Below, in pieces: positions 1 through 9,114 of a DNA stretch of 64,000 nucleotides. The translations under genes were made by a program, and so were the position numbers. The notes beneath the pieces are model-generated. The model had not been told where the DNA came from and did not search any database. It saw nothing but the letters and a program-made list of their open reading frames with translations. Positions within the stretch are counted from its first letter, which is position 1. The number at the start of each line of letters is the position of its first letter. Origin of the DNA: Pseudomonadota bacterium (GTDB lineage: Bacteria > Pseudomonadota > Alphaproteobacteria > UBA828); the NCBI GenBank assembly GCA_027624955.1, contig JAQBTG010000012.1, positions 1-64,000 on the forward strand, given 5' to 3'.

Positions 1-95
1 CATCCAAATACCTCCTCATCTTCGTAAAATATCACGAATTACGTGGCACAGTTATAGGGGGGCAGGACAGGTCGGCATAGAGGGTCTGGAAACGG

Positions 96-215
96 ATGGG
101 CGTCGAATACGCTCTTCAAGAAACTATTGCGCCACATTGGCTACCATCGATCACGCCCGGCGATTTTCAGAGCTATCTGATGCTAGGCGCCGCCGACATG
201 CGGCAGGTGAAATGA
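96..215 (+). other. possible coding remnant, 39 codons
   Basis: A short open frame begins at an ATG and ends at a TGA at 213-215. Its composition looks protein-like (aromatic residues, an HWLPS stretch) rather than random, but it is closed upstream by a TAG at 78-80 and I recognise no family. It could be the tail of a decayed gene. The rest of 1-476 shows no other convincing gene; it presumably contains the promoter of the flavin-dependent oxygenase at 477, although no clear -35/-10 pair stands out. Low confidence. Confidence 0.2.
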
Positions 216-476
216 GCGGCACTCGAAATCTAATCCAGAATAGGACTATTCGGCACCGAAGGCGTTGGCGAGATGGTGACGAATAGTCCGATCCCGGCGA
301 TCGTGAACGCCATAAAAAATGTACACGGTGTGCGTATCACGTAGATCTTTGTGACGCCAAAAGTGATCCATCGCGTGCTCGATGAAAAAGCGGCACAAGC
401 CACCTGATCCCTCGGGCTTCTTCGGCTATGCTGCGGGAAGGAAGTGCGATAATTCAACATTTCGAAGTGGCAAATC

Positions 477-1661
477 ATGGCTGAATCAAAAACCGTTGTC
501 GGAACTCGCGAAGAATTGACGGAGCGCGCTCAGGGCCTTGTCCCGGCAATTCGCGCCCGCGCGGAACAAACGGACGGCCTGCGCCGGCTTCCGGATGACA
601 CACTCGACGAGCTGCGAACCGCCGGGCTGAACCGGGTCCTGCAGCCGGCCGCCTTTGGTGGTGCCGAGGCTCATTTCGGCGGTTTGGTGGATGTGATCAG
701 CACTGTTGCTGGGGCCTGTGCTTCAACTGGCTGGGTCTTGGCGCAGTACACGATCCACAATTACATGATCGGGCAATTTCCGGAAGAAACGCAGCGCGAC
801 ATGTGGGGGGAGAACCCCGGCGCGTTCGTCTGCGGCGTGCTAATACCGGGCTGCGGCAAGGCGGTGCCGGTGGATGGCGGATGGCGTCTCACCGGACGCT
901 GGCCGTTTGCCAGCGGTGTCATGGGCGCAGACTGGTGCATCCTCTCCGCCTTTGAAGAGAGCGAAGCGCGTGAATCCCTGATGTTCGCCCTTCCGCGTGA
1001 CCTTCTAACGATCCACGATACGTGGCACACCATGGGTCTCAAAGGGACCGGCAGCAACGATGTCTCGGTTGCAGACCTGTTCATTCCTACGCATCGCACG
1101 ATGACTGTGGATGAATCAAAGTTCGGAAGGGCGCCGGGCACCAAGCTGAATACAGGCCCGCTTTATCGCCTTGGTACTTTCGCCATGTTTTCTGTCGTTC
1201 AGTCCTCTACTGCTTACGGTCACGCAAGGGCGACGTTCGAAAGTTTCCTCGAACGGACGCGGGCGCGCACCGGTCGGGTTACGGGCCAACGGGTGATCGA
1301 CTACGGCACAACGCAAATCAAAATCGGCGAGGCCGCCGCGTCTCTCGATGCTGCGCGGGTACTGCTCTATGCCTGTGCCGATGAGGCGATGGCTGTGGCT
1401 ACGGCGGGCGAGGTACTTGATATCGAGAGCAAGAGCCGGATGCGAGGCGACGCCACATTTGCCGGCAATCTCGCGGCGCGCGCCGTCGAGATCATGTTTT
1501 CGCTTGCGGGCGGCGCCGGGCTTTATGACGACCACCCGATCTCGCGCGCCTTTCGGGATACAAAATGCGCTCAGGCGCACATGACCCAAAATTGGGATAT
1601 CAACGGCTCAAATTATGGCCGCGTGCTGCTCGGTCTGCCGACCCTCGACACCAGCATTTAG
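477..1661 (+). CDS. flavin-dependent monooxygenase, acyl-CoA dehydrogenase fold (HsaA/HpaB-like)
   Basis: 394 aa with the three-part acyl-CoA dehydrogenase architecture: helical N-terminal domain (about 10-120), beta domain (about 121-215) and C-terminal four-helix domain ending near RDTKCAQAH. The segments FASGVMGADW (144-153) and GLKGTGSNDV (188-197) are typical of the group D two-component flavin monooxygenases such as HsaA, which hydroxylate aromatic or polyketide substrates with FMNH2 or FADH2 from a separate reductase. The acyl-CoA dehydrogenase catalytic-glutamate context is not evident. No reductase gene lies nearby, so the partner and substrate are unknown. It converges with a RidA/DsbA-family gene pair 28 bp downstream. 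The start is the first ATG; its ribosome site is weak. Confidence 0.8.
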   Translation: MAESKTVVGTREELTERAQGLVPAIRARAEQTDGLRRLPDDTLDELRTAGLNRVLQPAAFGGAEAHFGGLVDVISTVAGACASTGWVLAQYTIHNYMIGQFPEETQRDMWGENPGAFVCGVLIPGCGKAVPVDGGWRLTGRWPFASGVMGADWCILSAFEESEARESLMFALPRDLLTIHDTWHTMGLKGTGSNDVSVADLFIPTHRTMTVDESKFGRAPGTKLNTGPLYRLGTFAMFSVVQSSTAYGHARATFESFLERTRARTGRVTGQRVIDYGTTQIKIGEAAASLDAARVLLYACADEAMAVATAGEVLDIESKSRMRGDATFAGNLAARAVEIMFSLAGGAGLYDDHPISRAFRDTKCAQAHMTQNWDINGSNYGRVLLGLPTLDTSI

Positions 1662-1689
1662 CAGCGCCAAGGCGGACAAAATTCAAGCG

Positions 1690-2148
1690 CTACTTCAGTT
1701 CGACGATCGCTTCGATTTCCACCGGAATTTGAAACGGCAGTGAGCCCATGCCGACCGCCGAGCGGGCGCAGCATCCGGCCTCGCCGAAGAGTTCGACCAT
1801 CAGGTCGCTGAAGCCGTTGATCACCTTTGGCTGTTGTTCAAAATCGGGCGCAGCATTGACCATGCCGAGAACCTTGACGAAGCGCCGCACCCGGTCCAGG
1901 TCGCCGATTTCGGTTTTCAACGTGGACAGCATATTAAGACCTACCATGCGCGCCGCTGCATAGGCCTCGTCAATCGACACTTCGGTTGGCACCTTACCCT
2001 TGCGGTAATTGCCGTTCGCGTCGCTCGGTCCGTGTCCCGCGAGATAGACGAGTTTGCCGTAAGTGATAGCGCCGACGTAGTTTCCGACCGGCGCGGGCGG
2101 TGGAGAAAGCACAAGCCCGAGGGCTTTAATCTTTTCTTCGATAAGCAT
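1690..2148 (-). CDS. RidA family protein (YjgF/YER057c/UK114)
   Basis: 152 aa. The segments YVGAITYGKLVYLAGHGP, a central LNMLSTLKTEIGDLDRV helix and a C-terminal ARSAVGMGSLPFQIPVEIEAI strand match the chorismate-mutase-like RidA fold. Classical RidA hydrolyses reactive enamines and imines; here the canonical arginine region reads CCARSAVGMGSLP, as in broader Rid subfamilies, so deaminase activity is plausible but not certain. An upstream in-frame ATG at 2202 exists, but AGGAG lies about 8 nt ahead of the ATG at 2148, which I take as the start. The gene follows a DsbA-family gene by 11 bp and is probably cotranscribed with it. Confidence 0.85.
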   Translation of the reverse strand: MLIEEKIKALGLVLSPPPAPVGNYVGAITYGKLVYLAGHGPSDANGNYRKGKVPTEVSIDEAYAAARMVGLNMLSTLKTEIGDLDRVRRFVKVLGMVNAAPDFEQQPKVINGFSDLMVELFGEAGCCARSAVGMGSLPFQIPVEIEAIVELK

Positions 2149-2159
2149 TTCGTCGTCTC

Positions 2160-2813
2160 CTAATTGGATTTTCGCAATCCTTGTTGTGACAATCGCCAGC
2201 ACAGAATGTCAAAGCGGTCCTGGCCGTAGAATGGCTCGCCGGCAAATACCATCAGCGGCACGCCCCAATGGCCGGCGGCACGCTGGGCTTCCTGATTTTG
2301 TTCGATCTCGGAATCGAGCACCACGGCCTCGCACCGCGCGCGGCCGTCTAGTGCGTCGAAATCCAAGCCTGCTTTCTGACACGCATTGGAAAGATGGCTG
2401 CCCTCGTGCCAATTGTCCGTCGCACCATTCCACAGAAGTTTCATAACCGCCGAGCTGTACGCGAGGCCAAAGCCCGATTCCGTCGCTGCTTGGGCCATGC
2501 GGGTGATGTGGCGTATGTAAGGCTGCTCAGCGGCGATCGTGCCGCTCGCCAAATCCTGGACGATGGGATCGGGTAGCGGGCGCCGATATGGGATACTTAA
2601 ATATTCCGCCAGCCGGTCCGAATCGCGCAGGTGATAGGGCCGATAAAGCGGATCAACCCGACGGAAAAATTCTGGATTGCGGACGGCGATCGGATAGACC
2701 GGCCGGATCACCACCCTGACGTCGTAATCGCGCGCTAGTACGGTCAAGCGATCAGTCAGCAAATAACAATACGGACTGCGGAACGAATAAAAGATTTCAA
2801 CTTTATGTGGCAT
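2160..2813 (-). CDS. DsbA-fold protein resembling 2-hydroxychromene-2-carboxylate isomerase
   Basis: About 217 aa (230 aa if the ATG at 2852 is used). The N-terminal EIFYSFRSPYCYL segment is the thioredoxin-fold entry of the DsbA/HCCA isomerase family. The CxxC is replaced by SPYC, as in glutathione-dependent kappa-class GST-like isomerases, and a cis-proline-type WGVPLMVFAGE segment follows near the C terminus. A small-molecule isomerase or GST role is therefore more likely than disulfide exchange; there is no signal peptide. The ATG at 2852 has AGGA directly abutting it, so the ATG at 2813 (AAGG 8 nt upstream) is preferred. It precedes the RidA gene in a two-gene unit. Confidence 0.75.
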   Translation of the reverse strand: MPHKVEIFYSFRSPYCYLLTDRLTVLARDYDVRVVIRPVYPIAVRNPEFFRRVDPLYRPYHLRDSDRLAEYLSIPYRRPLPDPIVQDLASGTIAAEQPYIRHITRMAQAATESGFGLAYSSAVMKLLWNGATDNWHEGSHLSNACQKAGLDFDALDGRARCEAVVLDSEIEQNQEAQRAAGHWGVPLMVFAGEPFYGQDRFDILCWRLSQQGLRKSN

Positions 2814-2852
2814 CGTCGCGGCCTTCATCCTGTCGACAAGCAATTGAGCCAT

Positions 2853-3192
2853 TCCTGGAGTCGCCCCTGTGGAGGCGGCGCGGAATTAAGTGTCTGGTTC
2901 GCGGTACAGCTAGCGCCATTTTTTGCTGGATTCTGTCTGCCGTCAAAAGTGAGGCCAGCATAGCTTAAGCGATCAGAAGCGTCAGCCACGACGGAGATGG
3001 ATAAACTCTGCCTTTGTTTTCGGTGCCACTACGCTTGGCAGCGAAGAAATATGATTGGCAGTTTTGTTACTCCATTTGTGCTGCTAAATTTCACCAATGC
3101 GGCCCTTCGACGGGTATCGCCTTTTTTCTTAGATAAGTCTTGTAACTAATTGAGCTAGTTAAATTTCATTTTCTAATTTGGGGGTATCAAAA
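2853..3192. other. intergenic region between divergent genes
   Basis: 340 bases, noticeably more A+T-rich toward the right end, with no supported gene on either strand. It must carry the divergent promoters of the DsbA-family gene and the YtoQ gene. A small inverted repeat, TAACTA-7 nt-TAGTTA, lies at 3143-3161 about 30 bp ahead of the ytoQ start and could be an operator or part of the promoter; this is a weak assignment. Confidence 0.3.
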
Positions 3193-3657
3193 ATGGCTAG
3201 TAGTGGCTGGACGGTCTATCTTTCCGGCGAAATCCACAGCGGATGGCGCGAGGATATTATTCAGGGCGCAATTTCTGCAGGGCTAGATGTTGAATTTCTC
3301 TCTCCTGTGACCGATCATGAATCGAGCGACGATTGCGGCGTGGTGATCCTCGGTGAAGAATCGCAAAGTTTTTGGCACGACAATAAAGGTGCCAAGGTCA
3401 ACGCCATTCGCACCCGGACATTAATCGATCGCAGCGATGTGGTGGTGGTGCGGTTTGGCGACAAATACCGCCAATGGAATGCCGCCTTCGACGCCGGATA
3501 TGCCGCCGCCAAGGGCAAATCTATCGTCACAATTCACGATCCTTCGCTCGGTCACGCTCTGAAAGAGGTTGACGGTGCGGCCATGGCGGTTGCCGAAACA
3601 CCGGCTCAAGTGGTGCGCATATTGAATTACGCTATTAATGGCCGTTTGGCAGGTTGA
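3193..3657 (+). CDS. ytoQ: YtoQ family protein
   Basis: 154 aa, the usual size of YtoQ proteins. The sequence begins WTVYLSGEIHSGWR and has SPVTDHESSDDCG, NAIRTRTLIDRSDVVVVRFGDKYRQWNAAFDAGYAAA and IHDPSLGHALKEVD segments typical of this family, whose fold resembles nucleoside 2-deoxyribosyltransferases. The biochemical role is not established. A TTG at 3178 extends the frame by five codons, but the ATG at 3193 has a GGGG ribosome site about 8 nt upstream and starts the conserved region, so it is chosen. It stands alone and converges with the methyltransferase gene at 3702. Confidence 0.85.
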   Translation: MASSGWTVYLSGEIHSGWREDIIQGAISAGLDVEFLSPVTDHESSDDCGVVILGEESQSFWHDNKGAKVNAIRTRTLIDRSDVVVVRFGDKYRQWNAAFDAGYAAAKGKSIVTIHDPSLGHALKEVDGAAMAVAETPAQVVRILNYAINGRLAG

Positions 3658-3701
3658 GCTGATGCCGCTGGCAGGCTGCTCGGGCTGCTAAGCTGAATTC
3701 T

Positions 3702-4502
3702 TCATTTGGCGCGCATGAAAGACCAGGGAGTGGGGCCTTGGCGGCCTTCCCAAAGCGCCAGAAACTGATCGAAGGAGCCGATTTTTTCGAGTTCCTCAAA
3801 AGCGTGGGGGTCACGGCTTTGGTGCCGAAAGCGCTCTATTCGATGACTTTCAGCAAAGCGTGCGATGACTGTTTCCGGCAGCGCTCTGTCCAGATTTTCA
3901 TGCAGTTCAACCAAAATATCAAAGCCCTTAAGCGCGGGAATGCGTTCCGGGTCGAGCAACTCGCGCTCACCGCCCTCGATGTCGCATATCACCAACACGT
4001 GGCGACCAGCGAGGGCGGTCAATTCTTCGGCACCGCATTCCGCACCGACTGATATCCGCTCACCGACGCTGTTTTCCTTGGCCGCATCTCTGCAAAGGGC
4101 GCGGCGACCCTTGTGGAGGTCATAAGCCCTAATCTCAGTGTTCGGCATGCAACGCGCCAGCCCGACAGCGTAGTAACCGTCGCCGCACCCTATATTTACG
4201 ACAAATTCATATGGCGTTTCGATGCAGCGTTCGATCACGCCATGCAGTTCCTGCTCGTAACAGCCGAGCAATTTAGGCGCCACGTTTCCTTCTGACGACC
4301 GGTTCAGCAGTTTCATGCCCTGAAACGGCCCAGATCGCACGAGCGAGCCGCCTTTGCCGTAGAGCGCGCCGCCGATTTCACGCGCCCGGTAGCGGGCGAG
4401 CAGGCTGAGACTATGACTTAGCTTAGCGCTGTTCGTGACACCTTCTCGGGACAGGGTTTGCAGAAGTTTCTGCATGACCTGCTCGCCTATATCTTGCGCC
4501 AT
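3702..4502 (-). CDS. class I SAM-dependent methyltransferase-like protein
   Basis: 266 aa from the ATG at 4502; a TTG at 4565 would give 287 aa. A Rossmann motif I, VVNIGCGDGYYAVGLA, is followed by an acidic loop (IRAYDLHKGRR) and a motif II/III-like VLVICDIEGGERELLDP, as in FkbM-like or small-molecule methyltransferases. The sequence before motif I (about 100 residues) is helical and not recognised. The substrate is unknown. The ATG at 4502 has AGGAT 9 nt upstream. It lies just downstream of acetoacetyl-CoA synthetase on the same strand and may be cotranscribed, but no functional link is obvious. Confidence 0.7.
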   Translation of the reverse strand: MAQDIGEQVMQKLLQTLSREGVTNSAKLSHSLSLLARYRAREIGGALYGKGGSLVRSGPFQGMKLLNRSSEGNVAPKLLGCYEQELHGVIERCIETPYEFVVNIGCGDGYYAVGLARCMPNTEIRAYDLHKGRRALCRDAAKENSVGERISVGAECGAEELTALAGRHVLVICDIEGGERELLDPERIPALKGFDILVELHENLDRALPETVIARFAESHRIERFRHQSRDPHAFEELEKIGSFDQFLALWEGRQGPTPWSFMRAK

Positions 4503-4575
4503 GCCAAATCGATCCTGAGGTGATTTTTCGGGAATTGCATTTCTGCTATCACGGACGCTGCCCAACGGGCCCCAC

Positions 4576-6528
4576 TCATTCCTTCAACTCTTCCAAGCCG
4601 GCGTAGAGATCCAGGGCACCGGGGTTGGCCAACGCTTCTTTGTTTTTGACCTCCTCGCCGTGAATAACGGCGCGCACCGCCAACTCTGTGATCTTGCCTG
4701 AGCGCGTGCGCGGTATGTCGGCCACTTGAATAACCTTAGCCGGCACGTGGCGGGGTGTGCATTCGGCGCGGATATGGTCGCGGATGCGCCGGGTCAGCAA
4801 TTCGTCAAGGGCGATGCCCGCCCGCAGGCGAACGAACAGCACCACTCGGACATCGCCCAGCCAGTCCTGGCCAACGCAAATTGCTTCTTCCACTTCAGGC
4901 AACTGCTCGACCTGGCGGTATATTTCAGCGGTGCCAATGCGCACGCCGCCCGGGTTTAACACGGCGTCGGATCGACCGTAGATGATCAAGCCATCATGCT
5001 CGGTCAGAGCCACATAATCGCCATGGTGCCATATGCCGGGAAAGCGTTCGAAATAGGCAGCGCAGTATTTTTCGTCGTCAACGTCGTTCCAAAACGAGAC
5101 CGGCATGGACGGGAAGGGAGCGGTACACACCAGCTCGCCCTTCTGACCGCGAATGGAATTGCCGTCATCGTCAAACACGTCGACCCGCATGCCAAGCCCG
5201 CGCGCCTGTAATTCCCCCGCCCATACTGGTCCGAGCGGATTGCCAAGCGCGAAGCAGGAGACAATATCGGTGCCGCCAGAAATGGAAGCCAAGTGAATGT
5301 CATTTTTGACCTCGGCGTATACATATTCAAAACTTTCCGGCGACAAAGGTGAGCCGGTCGAAGTCATGGTGCGCAGATTTTCCAATCGGTGAGTTTTGAG
5401 TGGCGCCAAGCCGGCTTTATGTGCGGCATCGATAAATTTTGCTGAAGTGCCAAACAGGGTCATCGCTTCGGCGTCCGCATAGTCGAACAGCACATTGCCG
5501 TCAGGCTGAAATGGCGCGCCGTCATAGAGCAGCAATGTCGCTTTGGAGGCCAACGCGCTGACCAGCCAATTCCACATCATCCAACCGCATGTGGTAAAGT
5601 AGAAAACGCGATCATTTTCTTTTATATCAGTATGTAAAACATGCTCTTTGATGTGTTGAATTAACGTCCCGCCGGCGCCGTGAACGATGCATTTGGGCAC
5701 GCCCGTGGTGCCTGAAGAGAACATGATGAAGAGCGGATGATTGAATGGCATGGACGCAAATTCGATATCTCCTCCAGGCTGTTCGGCGATGATGTCCGAA
5801 TAGTGTTCCGCGCCGGAGAGCCCATCGAGGCTCGCGCGCTCGCGGGTATAGGGAACGATGATGACAGTTTCGACACTTGGCAATTGTGGCAGCACCTCGC
5901 GTAATTTTTCTAGGCAATCGAGTTGCTTGCCGCCGTAAAAATACCCTTCGGCCGCGATCAGCGCTTTTGGTGCGATTTGGCCGAAACGGTCAAGCACTCC
6001 GTGGGCGCCGAAATCAGGCGAGCAGGAGGACCAGATCGCGCCGAGACTCGCCGTGGCCAGCATGGCGATGATTGTCTCCGGCATGTTTGGCAGATATCCC
6101 GCAACCCGGTCACCCACCCCGACGCCGCGAGCTTTGAGCGCCTGTGTCAGGCGCGAGACCTGGTCGTGCAATTCGCCGAAGCTTAGACGGCGCCGGACTC
6201 TTTCTTCTCCCCAAAAAATGATCGCGTCGCCTTCGTCGCGTCGGCGCAGAAGATTTTCGGCATAGTTCAAACGCGCGTCGGGAAACCATTGCGCGCCGGG
6301 CATTTTGCCACCGTCCACTAGGATACGTTTGCCCTGAGTCTCGGCGATTATCCCGGCGAAATCCCACAGGGACAGCCAAAATTGTTCCGGCTCCCGGATC
6401 GACCAGTCGTACAGCGTCTCGAAATCATCGAGGATAACGCCCCAGCGCTGGGCCGCTTGACTCATGAAGCGAGCCAGGTTGGCGGTTTCTTGCCGTTTTT
6501 TGCTAGGGCGCCAAAGTGGCTTGTTCAC
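4576..6528 (-). CDS. acetoacetyl-CoA synthetase (acetoacetate-CoA ligase)
   Basis: 650 aa, the family's normal length. This is an ANL-superfamily adenylating enzyme that makes acetoacetyl-CoA from acetoacetate, ATP and CoA, used in ketone-body or polyhydroxybutyrate carbon recovery. Evidence includes the N-terminal KPLWRPS and the [17 protein letters not shown] region, the P-loop-like [16 protein letters not shown], the [20 protein letters not shown] hinge region and the C-terminal catalytic lysine in [11 protein letters not shown]. The open frame reaches an ATG at 6624, but homologues start at xNKPLW; a GTG at 6528 with GGGAG about 8 nt upstream fits exactly and is used. The gene is followed by a methyltransferase gene. 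Confidence 0.92.
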   Translation of the reverse strand: MNKPLWRPSKKRQETANLARFMSQAAQRWGVILDDFETLYDWSIREPEQFWLSLWDFAGIIAETQGKRILVDGGKMPGAQWFPDARLNYAENLLRRRDEGDAIIFWGEERVRRRLSFGELHDQVSRLTQALKARGVGVGDRVAGYLPNMPETIIAMLATASLGAIWSSCSPDFGAHGVLDRFGQIAPKALIAAEGYFYGGKQLDCLEKLREVLPQLPSVETVIIVPYTRERASLDGLSGAEHYSDIIAEQPGGDIEFASMPFNHPLFIMFSSGTTGVPKCIVHGAGGTLIQHIKEHVLHTDIKENDRVFYFTTCGWMMWNWLVSALASKATLLLYDGAPFQPDGNVLFDYADAEAMTLFGTSAKFIDAAHKAGLAPLKTHRLENLRTMTSTGSPLSPESFEYVYAEVKNDIHLASISGGTDIVSCFALGNPLGPVWAGELQARGLGMRVDVFDDDGNSIRGQKGELVCTAPFPSMPVSFWNDVDDEKYCAAYFERFPGIWHHGDYVALTEHDGLIIYGRSDAVLNPGGVRIGTAEIYRQVEQLPEVEEAICVGQDWLGDVRVVLFVRLRAGIALDELLTRRIRDHIRAECTPRHVPAKVIQVADIPRTRSGKITELAVRAVIHGEEVKNKEALANPGALDLYAGLEELKE

Positions 6529-6657
6529 GCTATTTCTCCCGTCGACCGAAAGCGATCGAAGTATTTTCCAGGCGTCGCCTGGAATGTCAAAATCTGCCAG
6601 AACTTTACGGCACTGTGGTGCCATCTGTCGGATTCCATGACGCTATATGCTTTTAAG

Positions 6658-7065
6658 ATGCCAAAGATAATCTTCTTTTTTCTGGGGTTTGCCAGTTTCA
6701 TTGTTGGTGGCGGCGTTTTGCCTTCCGCATCCGGAGCGCACGAGGTCACAGATGTCGTCATGATTTCTCCGGGCAAAGACATCCAGTGTGCTGTCGACGC
6801 GCATGTGCCCGGTACCAATTATTTGTTGCTGTCTGGTGTTCACAGCCATGAGATGTGCATTGGGCCTGGGGTGAGACGATAAAATGCCGCGCGCGATACC
6901 GCATCTGGCCAGAATTGCATAAAAATTGGCCAGGAAGAGGATGGGCAGTTGGATATTCAACCGTTCGAGTCTCTTGATCGAAAATGCGAGAATATGCTTG
7001 TCGGGCCGATACTTCAGCGCACCGCCGGATGGCCGGATTTGGCTACCGTCCAAGTCGGTGATTGA
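6658..7065 (+). pseudogene. exported beta-helix-like protein interrupted by an in-frame TAA
   Basis: From an ATG at 6658 the frame encodes a basic start and hydrophobic segment (MPKIIFFFLGFASFIVGGG, ending ...ASGAHE), a good signal peptide. Then comes ISPGKDIQCAVDAHVPGTNYLLLSGVH, which resembles the first turn of secreted right-handed beta-helix proteins. A TAA at 6880-6882 ends it after 74 codons, yet the same frame stays open for another 60 codons to a TGA at 7063-7065 and reads protein-like (QNCIKIGQEEDGQLDIQPF). Either a short exported peptide of 74 aa is made or the gene is a remnant of a longer one. The frame also extends upstream into the aacS promoter. No matching downstream domain is present. 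Confidence 0.4.
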
Positions 7066-7105
7066 CTGCCGCGCAATATCGTCTATTTAAAGGGTACGAA
7101 ATCAG

Positions 7106-7117
7106 TCCTATATAGGA
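7106..7117. promoter_or_regulatory. 12-bp palindrome ahead of the SUF regulator (possible operator)
   Basis: TCCTATATAGGA is a perfect 12-base palindrome ending 7 bases before the ATG of the Rrf2-family regulator gene at 7125. Its position over the expected promoter/leader of the suf operon suggests an operator for the Rrf2 protein itself, or for an iron regulator. The site was found by eye; binding is inferred, not shown. Confidence 0.4.
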
Positions 7118-7124
7118 TTCAGGT

Positions 7125-7604
7125 ATGATTCGGATTAGTAGAATGGCGGATTACGGCGTGGTCGCGCTCAGTTTCATGGCGCGCGATGCTGGCGCCTTTT
7201 ATAGCGCCGCGGTTGTCGCGGATCGCACGGGAGTCCCACTTCCGAGTGCGAGTAAGCTATTGAAGTTGCTGGTCAACAGCGGTGTTTTGGTATCCCGCCG
7301 CGGCGCCGCGGGGGGGTATGGTCTAGCCCGCTCACCGCAGTCTATTTCGGTTGCGGATCTGGTGATCGCCGTGGACGGACCGATCGCGCTTGCGGATTGC
7401 CTGCAAGAAGCGTCTGGAAGTGTTTGCGGCCTGGAAGGCTTTTGCGCTGTGCGCGGGCCCTGGCAAAAGGTGAGCGACGCCATTCGTGTGGCGCTAGAAG
7501 AAGTAAAACTGGCGGACATCGCCGGGTCATTTCCGGGTGAAGGCATGGCGATCCCGACCAAGGACGCTGATGCACCCGTACCGTTCTTAAACGACCAATC
7601 TTGA
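7125..7604 (+). CDS. Rrf2 family regulator of the SUF Fe-S operon (IscR/SufR-like)
   Basis: 159 aa. An N-terminal winged helix ([51 protein letters not shown]) is followed by a dimerisation helix and three cysteines at 92, 101 and 107. These sit where IscR holds its [2Fe-2S] cluster, although the first spacing is 8 rather than 5 residues. Such proteins sense Fe-S status and repress iron-sulfur assembly genes. The gene opens the suf operon, 19 bp before sufB, with a palindrome just ahead of its start codon, which suggests autoregulation. The C-terminal tail (about 135-159) is not conserved in character. Confidence 0.88.
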   Translation: MIRISRMADYGVVALSFMARDAGAFYSAAVVADRTGVPLPSASKLLKLLVNSGVLVSRRGAAGGYGLARSPQSISVADLVIAVDGPIALADCLQEASGSVCGLEGFCAVRGPWQKVSDAIRVALEEVKLADIAGSFPGEGMAIPTKDADAPVPFLNDQS

Positions 7605-7623
7605 CGGGTTAGGCACAAATCTT

Positions 7624-9087
7624 ATGGCAGCTAACATTGAAACCGCACGGGCCGTGGAGGCGCTCACCGAAGAGCGCTACAAATATGGTTTTGTCACCGA
7701 TATTGAGAGCGATTCCGCGCCGCCCGGATTGAGCGAGGAAATCGTTCGCTTTATTTCAGCCAAGAAAGGCGAGCCCGAATGGCTCCTGGATTGGCGACTT
7801 CGTGCCTATCGCCGCTGGTTGGAAACCGCCGAGGATACACCCGGCTGGGCAAATCTCGACTATCCGGAAATCGATTATCAAGCCGCGAGCTATTATTCCG
7901 CTCCGTTGCGCGACGAAGACCGACCGCAGAGCCTGGATGAGGTCGATCCTCAGCTTCTCGAAACCTACGCGAAGCTCGGCATTCCGTTGCAGGAACAAGA
8001 GATGTTGGCTGGGGTTGCCGTCGATGCCGTGTTCGATAGCGTATCGGTGGCGACGACATTCAAATCCAAACTATACGAACTTGGCATTATTTTCTGCTCG
8101 CTTTCAGAGGCGGTGACTGAGCATCCGGAACTCGTGCAAAAATATCTCGGCACCGTTGTACCTTACGCCGATAACTACTTCGCCACCCTCAATTCGGCCG
8201 TCTTCACCGATGGCTCTTTCGTCTATATTCCCAAGGGCGTGCGCTGCCCGATGGAGTTGAGCACCTATTTCCGCATCAATGCCGCCAATACCGGCCAGTT
8301 CGAAAGAACATTGATAATCGCCGACGAGGGCTCCTATGTGAGTTATCTCGAAGGCTGCACGGCGCCGATGCGCGACGAAAACCAATTGCATGCCGCCGTT
8401 GTCGAGTTGATCGCATTCGATGACGCGGAAATAAAATATTCGACCGTGCAGAACTGGTATCCCGGCGATGAAAACGGTAAGGGTGGAATTTTCAATTTCG
8501 TCACCAAGCGCGGCGCTTGCCGCGGGCGGAATTCCAAGATCTCTTGGACACAAGTGGAAACCGGTTCCGCAATTACCTGGAAATATCCCAGTTGCTTGCT
8601 GTTGGGTGACGGATCGCAGGGCGAGTTCTATTCCATCGCCATTACCAACAACTGCCAGCAGGCGGATACCGGTACCAAAATGATCCATATCGGCAAGAAC
8701 ACCAAAAGCCGCATCGTCTCGAAAGGCGTATCGGCCGGCCGTGCCGATCAAACCTATCGCGGTTTAGTGCGCGTTCAGGGCAAGGCAGACAACGCCCGCA
8801 ACCACACCCAGTGTGATTCGCTCTTGATCGGCGAGAAGTGTGGTGCCCATACGGTGCCTTACATTGAATCACGCAATGCTTCGGCGCATCTCGAGCATGA
8901 GGCGACGACGTCGAAAATCAGTGAAGACCAATTGTTCTATTGCCGCCAACGCGGCATCGCTGAGGAAGAGGCCGTGGCCTTGATCGTCAATGGCTTCTGC
9001 CGCGAGGTGTTGCAGGAACTCCCGATGGAATTTGCTGTCGAGGCGCAAAAGCTTGTGGCCATTAGCTTGGAAGGGAGCGTTGGCTGA
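7624..9087 (+). CDS. sufB: Fe-S cluster assembly scaffold SufB
   Basis: 487 aa, full length. SufB forms the SufBC2D scaffold on which [Fe-S] clusters are built from persulfide sulfur. The conserved core [52 protein letters not shown] and [15 protein letters not shown] is present; Cys406 in the last segment corresponds to the E. coli SufB Cys405 used in cluster assembly. The C-terminal [13 protein letters not shown] segment interacts with SufC in homologues. It is the first structural gene of the operon, followed by sufC after 27 bp. Confidence 0.97.
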   Translation: MAANIETARAVEALTEERYKYGFVTDIESDSAPPGLSEEIVRFISAKKGEPEWLLDWRLRAYRRWLETAEDTPGWANLDYPEIDYQAASYYSAPLRDEDRPQSLDEVDPQLLETYAKLGIPLQEQEMLAGVAVDAVFDSVSVATTFKSKLYELGIIFCSLSEAVTEHPELVQKYLGTVVPYADNYFATLNSAVFTDGSFVYIPKGVRCPMELSTYFRINAANTGQFERTLIIADEGSYVSYLEGCTAPMRDENQLHAAVVELIAFDDAEIKYSTVQNWYPGDENGKGGIFNFVTKRGACRGRNSKISWTQVETGSAITWKYPSCLLLGDGSQGEFYSIAITNNCQQADTGTKMIHIGKNTKSRIVSKGVSAGRADQTYRGLVRVQGKADNARNHTQCDSLLIGEKCGAHTVPYIESRNASAHLEHEATTSKISEDQLFYCRQRGIAEEEAVALIVNGFCREVLQELPMEFAVEAQKLVAISLEGSVG

Positions 9088-9114
9088 GCGCCGGCGCCGA
9101 TTGGGAAAGAAGAT

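Noticed and set aside
230-478. 82-codon minus-strand frame before the first gene
   Set aside because: No family features, low-quality composition, and it overlaps the expected promoter of the gene at 477.
6643-7053. 136-codon minus-strand frame opposite the broken exported-protein ORF
   Set aside because: It has no family features and its composition follows from being complementary to the plus-strand frame, which has a clear signal peptide.
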